Below, in pieces: positions 57,813 to 64,000 of a DNA stretch of 64,000 nucleotides. The translations under genes and the position numbers were made by a program. Each line of letters opens with the position of its first letter. Within the stretch, counting starts at the first letter, position 1. The notes beneath the pieces were generated by a model. It did not search any database. It had not been told where the DNA came from and saw nothing but the letters and a program-made list of their open reading frames with translations. The stretch spans positions 11,201,501 to 11,265,500 of the forward strand of contig JAZGTH010000005.1 in assembly GCA_036877525.1 (NCBI GenBank), in the 5' to 3' direction. Source of the stretch: Chromobotia macracanthus. Its lineage: Eukaryota > Chordata > Actinopteri > Cypriniformes > Botiidae.

Positions 57813-59636
57813 GTGAGAGTGCCCAGAGGACACACAGATTAATGTAACATATCACAAGCATGGCCTCAGAACAGTATGTTTAACCTTAAAGGGTCTTTTC
57901 TATCCTTTAACCAATTAACTACACCACAAATATACCAGCTGAAGTGTCTTGAACTGTGTGTGCTTCAAAAACAGAATAAATTGTGTAGTTTAATGGAAAG
58001 GTTAAAGGATGCTGGTAATTATGAAGAACTTGTCATACTGAATGCTTGCATATTGAAGGTTACTGTTCAACTCTATATCTGAATCAATACACAAGTTCTC
58101 TTCATTTTAAACTGAAGTACACATCCACTTTTATTGAATGCACGTAAAGGAGCATATTTTCAGAACTCTGTGCTTTTCTTATTAATACTCTTCTGTCTTT
58201 TTTTATTCGTCTTTATATTTTGCTCTTTATAAGAGTCGGGTTCTCTTTCAGAGTCAGCATCAAAGTTGTGCTGGAGTTCATTGATGTGAACTGACCCTGG
58301 AGAAAGCAGCTCTCTGTTTGTATTTGTGGAGCTGCACGCGCGTGTGCGACCTGACATTTCGTCAGACTGTAATCAAGCACAGACACCCTAATTCAAAGAC
58401 GCATCACAAAACCAATCACCTTCTTTTCTTTCTGTGGAAGTGAATCATTTTGACACTGGTAAAGACCCACAGACCTCTGACGATTACGTGCAAAATAATG
58501 AGCTTTTTTCTCGCCAGTGTAATGCGAGAGCAAGTGAGAGACAGGCAGCTAGTAATGTCCCTACAGAATTGGAAATAACACTGTTTTGATGCGTTTTATT
58601 GTGTGTGCGGTGTGTGTGCGGTGTGTGTGTGTGTTTGGGGGACAGAAAGAACATTTTAATGTGCCCCCACTGATTTGTGGGTAATAGACAATGCTTCCCA
58701 TGTGATGGTGTGTTCCTGTCTGAAATATCAAGTGCTCCAGCTTTACAAATACTTTGGGTCACTCCAGGGGGCAAAGTTATGCTTAGCTTCAGCTATACTG
58801 AGCAAGAGAACTAGAGCCCCTAGACTCTGAAAACCTGCTGGCCACTACACACCCACTGTTACTGACATTCAAATACCATATGCATATAATAATACTCAAG
58901 CTGTGATTCCATCTGTAGTGCCATAAAGAACAGGGAAGCATAATTTCAACTAAAGAGCTTCACCTTTATACAGTGTATTTCCACTTTTCTGCTGACCAAG
59001 AGTTTTTAAGTAAGGCAAACTGTGTGAAAGCTCTGGGCTGCCAAGTAAGCAGTTGTAATTTGTAGGAACATTCTAGGAACATTCAAAACGTTTCGTTTTT
59101 TGAATGTTGTATTAACAATATTGCTTTGTTGTAAAAACATCGTTTTTTAAATTCTGAAACAATAACGTTTTGATAAATGATACATAACTTATATATAAGT
59201 TAACTATAAGTTCTACTAATGTCAATGCAAAAAGATTTTAATAACCCTGACAGAACTTTGAGAGAACATTAGCAAACGTTCTAAGAATGTTCCCTGTTAG
59301 CTGGGAATTTGTGGAGGAAAGTTATTTCTTCAGATGTTTATTTTGTGCAGTGAAGCATATCTTATATCATTTACGTTTGTCAATATTTTGGGTGAATTAA
59401 AAAGTAAGAATAATTTAGCACTGACTGGCGTGGTCTTTGGTTAGTGAGGTTACTTGGTGTTGTGCATACAAAGGTATATAGCCCCGCCCCAAACTCACCT
59501 CATTGGCTGAGCCTGTGTTTAGTTTTATGCATAGTTTTAAATAACGTTACACAATTGTCCGTGCTGATAACAGAAACCCTTAAACTAATATTGGTGGTGC
59601 ACTAAATCTGAATGCATGTGTTTCTGTGTTTCACAG
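57813..59636 (+). other. unc5d: unc5d intron 12 (1.8 kb)
   Basis: Contains a reversed MITE at 59066 and a GT-rich patch near 58600-58640. The remainder shows nothing definite. Ends ttctgtgtttcacag. Confidence 0.9.
59066..59305 (-). mobile_element. MITE-like element, reversed
   Basis: Left end truncated (TAGGAACATTCTAGGAACATTC); the right end AAGAATGTTCCCTGTTAGCTGGG is perfect. Confidence 0.75.
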
Positions 59637-59864
59637 GAAGTCATGGATGTGGAAGCAGAGAGCACCTGTTGTTACTGCCTGTTGGATACTCAGTGCTGCC
59701 ACCTGTTGGTGGAGCGACCGGGCTGTTACGCTTTAGTGGGAGAGGCCCTCACTCAGGCAGCTGGGAAAAGAATCCGTCTGGCTGCGTTTGGAAACATGGA
59801 GCCCAACTTTCTGAACTATAGCATTCGAGTGTACTGCGTGGATGATACGCCCCACGCCTTTCAG
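59637..59864 (+). CDS. unc5d: Netrin receptor UNC5D, exon 13: ZU5/UPA junction
   Basis: 228 nt, phase 0-0. Reads EVMDVEAESTCCYCLLDTQC, CHLLVERPGCYALVGEALTQ, AAGKRIRLAAFGNMEPNFLN and YSIRVYCVDDTPHAFQ. The YALVGEAL and YSIRVYC(V/L)DDT motifs mark the UPA domain, which packs against ZU5 and the death domain to hold UNC5 receptors in an inactive state. STCCYCLLD matches the UNC5D form STSCYCLLD. Donor CAG|GTGTGT. Confidence 0.97.
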
Positions 59865-59904
59865 GTGTGTAAAGACTTTTAGGACTTTTTTACAACTTTA
59901 AGTA

Positions 59905-60033
59905 AGTATTGAGTATAAGTGACTTATAGCACATTCAAAGTATACATTTCATCAGTGCAATGTGTCTCCTGGGATTGAACCCACAACCTTCCTTTTGGGA
60001 TTCTCCACGCTCTACCAGTTGATCTGTAGGAGC
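59905..60033 (-). mobile_element. tRNA-derived SINE
   Basis: On the minus strand the A-box region CAGATCAACTGGTAGAGCG is followed by the B-box region GGTTGTGGGTTCAATCCCAG, then the body ATGAAATGTATACTTTGAAT and TGCTATAAGTCACTT. That body resembles the conserved segment before the GATAAAAGC tail in zebrafish-type SINEs. The 3' tail is missing. Confidence 0.6.
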
Positions 60034-61255
60034 AATATTTGTTTTGGATGCTGGCATTTATGCCAGACTTTTTAACTAGCTAAATCAGTGAGGCGTCTTT
60101 GATCAGCTATTATCAACAGAGAGCTTAGCTGGTTGACCAGCATTACCAGCTCAAGTTTTGCTGGTACCACTAGCTAGACAGCATCAAACCCACCCCTACA
60201 TCTCAAATGATTCTCGCAGGTGCAGTTTTACCTTTAATAGATGCAGATCTCCTAAATGCCATGATACATGTCCTCTTTACACTGCATATGGCATTAAATG
60301 GAAATTCAGGGCTTATGGGATATTTGCATTCATGCGGTGACATGTTATGGTTGGCCGTCATGCCCTATGGGTACTCTGGTTTTACGCTTCACTGAAAGTC
60401 AACTAGACTCTCTCTTGCTCTCTCTCTCTCTCTCAAACATACACAAATCACACACAAACGCCCATCTACTGGCTAACTGAAGGAATGGGTTCTTAAATTA
60501 CAAAGACACGGTCAGCCACATTCATGCTTCCCGTGTTGCATGAGTCCTTTCATGTGTATGGTACGTGGTTGTGTATTTTCTAATTAAAAGTGATTTACAT
60601 TTTGTTAGCCATAATATCAAGCTGAGCGGACACAGCTTGGGAAAAGTGTTCATTTCTCCAGCCCACACACACACACAAACACTTTCCCATGTACTGAGTT
60701 ATTACCGGCTCTAGCCTTTGTGTAAGAAGAAACATTTCTGTATTGATGTAATTTCTGTTTTAATGTTTCACATGGATCTTTGTGGTTATGTAGCTATGAA
60801 GATGTGTTAATGTTATATTGAAATGCACAAGATGTGATTATGAATTTGATTACAGTGGCTCAATTTCTGCCTCTCTGAAACACACAAACAAAAGCTGTCG
60901 AGTGTGTGTGTGGGTTTACTGACTGTAGCAGATGTTAGTAAAATCTAACAAAACTTAGAAAAATGGGACATAAATAAATTCATTTTTGGCAAAAACAAAT
61001 TGTCTTAAAGTGGTAGGGTTAGGGTTGATACATCCTAATTTATGTAGATAGCTGAGCACTGTGTGTGTGTGTGGGTCAAGATTTGCATTGTGAGGCCAAG
61101 CCAACAGTCCGTTGAAAAATTGGCTTTATTAAAAGACTAATTAATGTCTTAATTGAAATCTAAAAATAGAGAAAAGTTTGAAGGATAAAAAATCATTATC
61201 CAACTTCTACAGTCTGAAAACAATAGAAGTCAAAGAAGTTGCCATGAGACAAATC

Positions 61256-61258
<3 letters not shown>

Positions 61259-61284
<26 letters not shown>
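61259..61284. repeat. (GT)n microsatellite
   Basis: About thirteen GT units, followed by GCAC/GTGC-rich sequence. Confidence 0.95.
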
Positions 61285-61287
<3 letters not shown>

Positions 61288-61796
61288 TGCATGCGCACGT
61301 GCACGTGTATGTGCGTTTGCACGCTTGCGTGTGTGTGAAGTCCCTTTTCAAAGAAGACACACTCACTGAATGGTCAACGATTGCATTTCTCCACACCGCA
61401 GCTCTCTTTCTTTCTCACGTTGTTTATCCACACGTTCACCCACAGTTTTTTCTTCTTTTGTACCCTTTGTTGTCAACGTTGTTTGCATTTCACAAAACAG
61501 CAAATAAATTCGTCCCTGGAAACTGAACGAATTCAGGCCAGAATCGATCAGCAGCCATCACAGCGAGAGGCTGTTTTTTCTGTCTTTTGTGACTGAGGCA
61601 GAGAAAGAGAGAGAGGGAAAGAGCCAGAGAGATCTAATGCTTTTAATGCTACCCTGATACTGTCAACAGTTCCTGCAGAACAGACGCAAAGTGCACAAAA
61701 TCACCAGTGCCTTTCATCAGTACAGATTCTGTCCATCCAATGTCTTTCTGTCTTTTTTGCATGCTATTGTTTGTGTGTGTGTGTGGATGTGTCTTA

Positions 61797-62082
61797 CTTA
61801 ACCATATATTGGGGACAATATGTACCCAAAAGTCAGCAAAAAAACTGACAAATCTGAGCAAAACCTCCTTTTGGGGACATCCTCAATTGTAGAAATGCCT
61901 AAAATATAGTAAATAATGTTTGAAAATTAAAAAATACAAAATGTTTTCTGTTTGGGTTAGGTTTAGAGTCTGGGTTAGGTTATATTGTTTATAACTAGCT
62001 ATGTAAGTCGATAGCTGTAGAAGTCTTTGGAATGTCCCTATTTAGATCCATCTAGTAAATGTGTGTGTGTGTGTGTGTTGTA
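61797..62082 (+). repeat. Dispersed repeat ending in a GT tract
   Basis: Longer copy of the repeat at 48474: CCATATATTGGGGACAATAT, CTGACAAATCTGAGCAAAAC, TTTTGGGGACATCCTC, then TTTGGGTTAGGTTTAGAG and a GT tail. Confidence 0.7.
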
Positions 62083-62595
62083 TTTGTACACATGGGAAAG
62101 GTAGGCAACTTTCATTGTATTTGACTGTGATGGTAATTGATGGTGTTGTGCCTTGTGATTTATTAGTTGTTTTGTTTGCGGATTTTGTTTTTTATTTTTT
62201 GGCCCGGGGTGTTATTGTAATTCCATTCTTGTCGAAGAAAAATGCAGTGCAGGCATTTCTTCGACCTGTTTTTGGACCGCGGGTTGGAAACGTCAAACTG
62301 GCGTTGAGATTTTTAATCACTTTATGCTCCATCTTCTCAGGTTGCGAAGATTAAAGGTTCCACCAGGCCTGGAAAATAGCTGTTCTGTAGCATGGAAAGT
62401 TTTTATTCCATCTGAATAATTTAAACATGAGCAATCAGTCGAGTTCTGTTCTCACTGAGGAATGATTCTTATGTGTCGGGTGTGTTTATGTAGTGTGAGG
62501 GTTTGTGAGTGTTTCTTTAACTCAGGGCACTATATATTTGTATATAAATGTATATAACACAAAAACGTGTGTAAAAGTATTTATTGTTATTGCAG

Positions 62596-62745
62596 GAGGT
62601 GGTATCAGTGGAACGCGGTCGAGGTGGCCGTCTCCTGGAGGAACCCAAGACCCTGCTCTTCAGAGCAAACTCCTTTAGTCTGCAGGTCTCCATCCAGGAC
62701 ATCCCCCAGTTCCTCTGGAGCATCAAACCGTTCACCACCTGCCAG
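62596..62745 (+). CDS. unc5d: Netrin receptor UNC5D, exon 14: UPA domain
   Basis: 150 nt, phase 0-0. Reads EVVSVERGRGGRLLEEPKTL, LFRANSFSLQVSIQDIPQFL and WSIKPFTTCQ. This is the UPA core, equivalent to EV..ER..GG.LLEEPK.L.F, SI.DI...LW in the family. KPFT(A/T)CQ is an UNC5D-type ending. The donor CAG|GTGCTG is weak beyond the GT, and reading through meets TGA after four codons. The remaining UPA part and the death domain must lie beyond position 64000. Confidence 0.95.
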
Positions 62746-63133
62746 GTGCTGTCCTCATGAATATGGATACCAGTTCTGTATGAATATGCATGAGTTTTGT
62801 TAATATGCATATGAGGTTGAATATTAATGAGATGTCAAATTCAAGTGTTCATTTGACTGGTTGTATAAATATTAATACGGCACTGTTTAAGGTAGTTTAG
62901 CCCGAAGCCATGGTTAAAACCTGGTGTCTTTTTCCTGTAGATAAAGAAGTTCACAATCTACTGCATGTGGTTTTAATTGGTTCTTAATCAGACTTATTCT
63001 TAATCAGACTAATTCTTAATCATCTTAATCAGACATGTTTTTTAAGAAAGTTTTAAGTGGGTAAGTAACACAGTGTGGTAGTGATACTAGCTAACACAAG
63101 GCTCACTCTTGCTAATACAAACTGATCCCGCAT

Positions 63134-63355
63134 CCCGGCTAACAGGGAATATTCCCAGAACATTGGCGAAAACATTACAAAATTAAAAAATGTTTGAATA
63201 ACATGCTTATACCCAAACAATAACATTAATACAGCATCTAAAAGTAGCCATTTTGAATGTTCCTAAAACTTAAAAAATTAAAATTTGTAACGTTTTTGTT
63301 ACTTAATGGAAACATTAGGGAAACATTCTTACAACCTAAAAGCTTTTCAGGTTGG
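63134..63355 (+). mobile_element. MITE-like element, CCCAGCTAACA family
   Basis: CCCGGCTAACAGGGAATATTC to TTCTTACAACCTAAAAGC, then TTCAGGTTGGG. The first inner third is deleted and the right terminus is altered. Confidence 0.7.
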
Positions 63356-63744
63356 GATACATTGGCAGCCAATCAGAACACCTCAGCATCACGGCAGCAG
63401 GAACTCAGACTTGGACAACTTACATTTTCTTTAAAAAAATTCAGAAATCTTGTTGTATGTCTTAAGTGCTATGCCAAGACACTTGTGTTATAAGAGAGAT
63501 TTGATTCAGTGTATGTATTATTTTGTTTTTGGATGACTTTTTCTTGAGAGCATTTATCTGCCTGCAGAATATTTTCTTTACCCAGAATTCCTTTCTTCAA
63601 AAAGCTTTTAAACCATTGGCACATTTTTATCTAAATCATACCCATAGCAAACCAGGTTTTGTCACACTAGGCTGTGTTCTGGCAGGGCCATCAGGGATAT
63701 GACACTAAGTAAATTAGCTTCAGTGGCATCAACAGCACAATAAC

Positions 63745-64000
63745 AGTGGAGAGGAGAGAGGTGGGGAAGGGAGGTAGTAAAGGAAAGAAGAGCAGACAGA
63801 GGAAAGGAGATGGAGAGAGGAGAGGAAAGAGGTGGAGAGGAGAGGAGGAGAGAGGAAAGAAGAGAGGTGGAGAGGAATGGAGTGAGGTGGAGAGGAGAGA
63901 GGTGGAGAGGAGTTTACAGGAGAGGAGAGAGGTGGAGAGGAGTGAAGAGGAGAGGAGAGAGGTGGGGAAGGGAGGATAGGAAAGGAAAGAAGAGCAGACA
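63745..64000 (+). repeat. Polypurine (GGAGA-rich) tract, open at window end
   Basis: Nearly pure A/G on the + strand. A segment GAGAGGTGGGGAAGGGAGG ... GGAAAGAAGAGCAGACA occurs at about 63757-63799 and again at about 63957-64000, so a longer unit of about 200 bp is tandemly repeated. Confidence 0.85.

Larger units (their letters stand above)
59865..62595 (+). other. unc5d: unc5d intron 13 (2.7 kb)
   Basis: Contains a SINE at 59905, short CA/GT runs (60667, 61060, 61259, 62061), a TC run near 60412 and a dispersed repeat at 61797. 60040-60400 and 62100-62560 are plain intron. Ends tattgttattgcag. Confidence 0.9.
62746..64000 (+). other. unc5d: unc5d intron 14, start
   Basis: No exon seen. 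Contains a MITE at 63134 and a polypurine block from 63745 that continues past the window end. Confidence 0.8.

Noticed and set aside
62746..64000. Next UPA exon beginning EVPF
   Set aside because: I looked for an acceptor followed by the expected UPA continuation and saw none before the window ends.
1..64000. A previously undescribed multi-gene system
   Set aside because: All well-supported coding sequence belongs to a single known receptor gene. The novelty, if any, lies in intronic elements and splicing control.

Overview
This window is vertebrate nuclear DNA, most likely from a teleost fish and probably a cyprinid. Coding sequence is sparse (about 2.2 kb in 64 kb) and split into short exons with GT/AG borders. 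The rest is AT-rich intron sequence full of small DNA transposons, tRNA-derived SINE fragments and microsatellites typical of cyprinid genomes. The species assignment is an inference from the repeats and from the protein.

One gene runs along the whole + strand: unc5d, a netrin/FLRT receptor of the UNC5 family. Thirteen consecutive coding exons (2,228 nt, about 743 codons) lie at 18078-18278, 30119-30262, 30730-30833, 38401-38581, 41385-41552, 43181-43345, 44605-44640, 47016-47204, 49992-50396, 51357-51441, 57641-57812, 59637-59864 and 62596-62745. The reading frame carries through every junction. In order they encode Ig1, Ig2, two thrombospondin type 1 repeats, a short stalk exon, the membrane span with a caspase-type site, a cytoplasmic linker, the ZU5 domain and the start of the UPA domain. 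The signal-peptide exon lies upstream and the rest of UPA plus the death domain lie downstream; neither is visible here. Landmarks such as YGVDVIDSSALTGGF and SSFMVSLGVSERAEYH fit UNC5D better than UNC5A, B or C. I cannot say which teleost paralogue (unc5da or unc5db) it is.

Layout: 1-18077 is intron 1. 18279-38400 holds the Ig exons and two large introns. 38582-47015 carries the TSP exons and the 36-nt exon 8, with UCAY-rich blocks on both sides. 47205-62745 carries the cytoplasmic exons. 62746-64000 is intron ending in a polypurine block that runs off the window.

The main points for a second look are: dense UCAY (NOVA-type) clusters flanking the small in-frame exon 8; a family of about 25 copies of one MITE-like element with CCCAGCTAACA ends that carries splice-site-like motifs in both orientations; a nested insertion with a perfect 20-bp hairpin; and several RFX X-box-like sites in otherwise repeat-free intronic stretches. 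No second protein gene, functional tRNA gene, CRISPR array or novel protein system could be supported.
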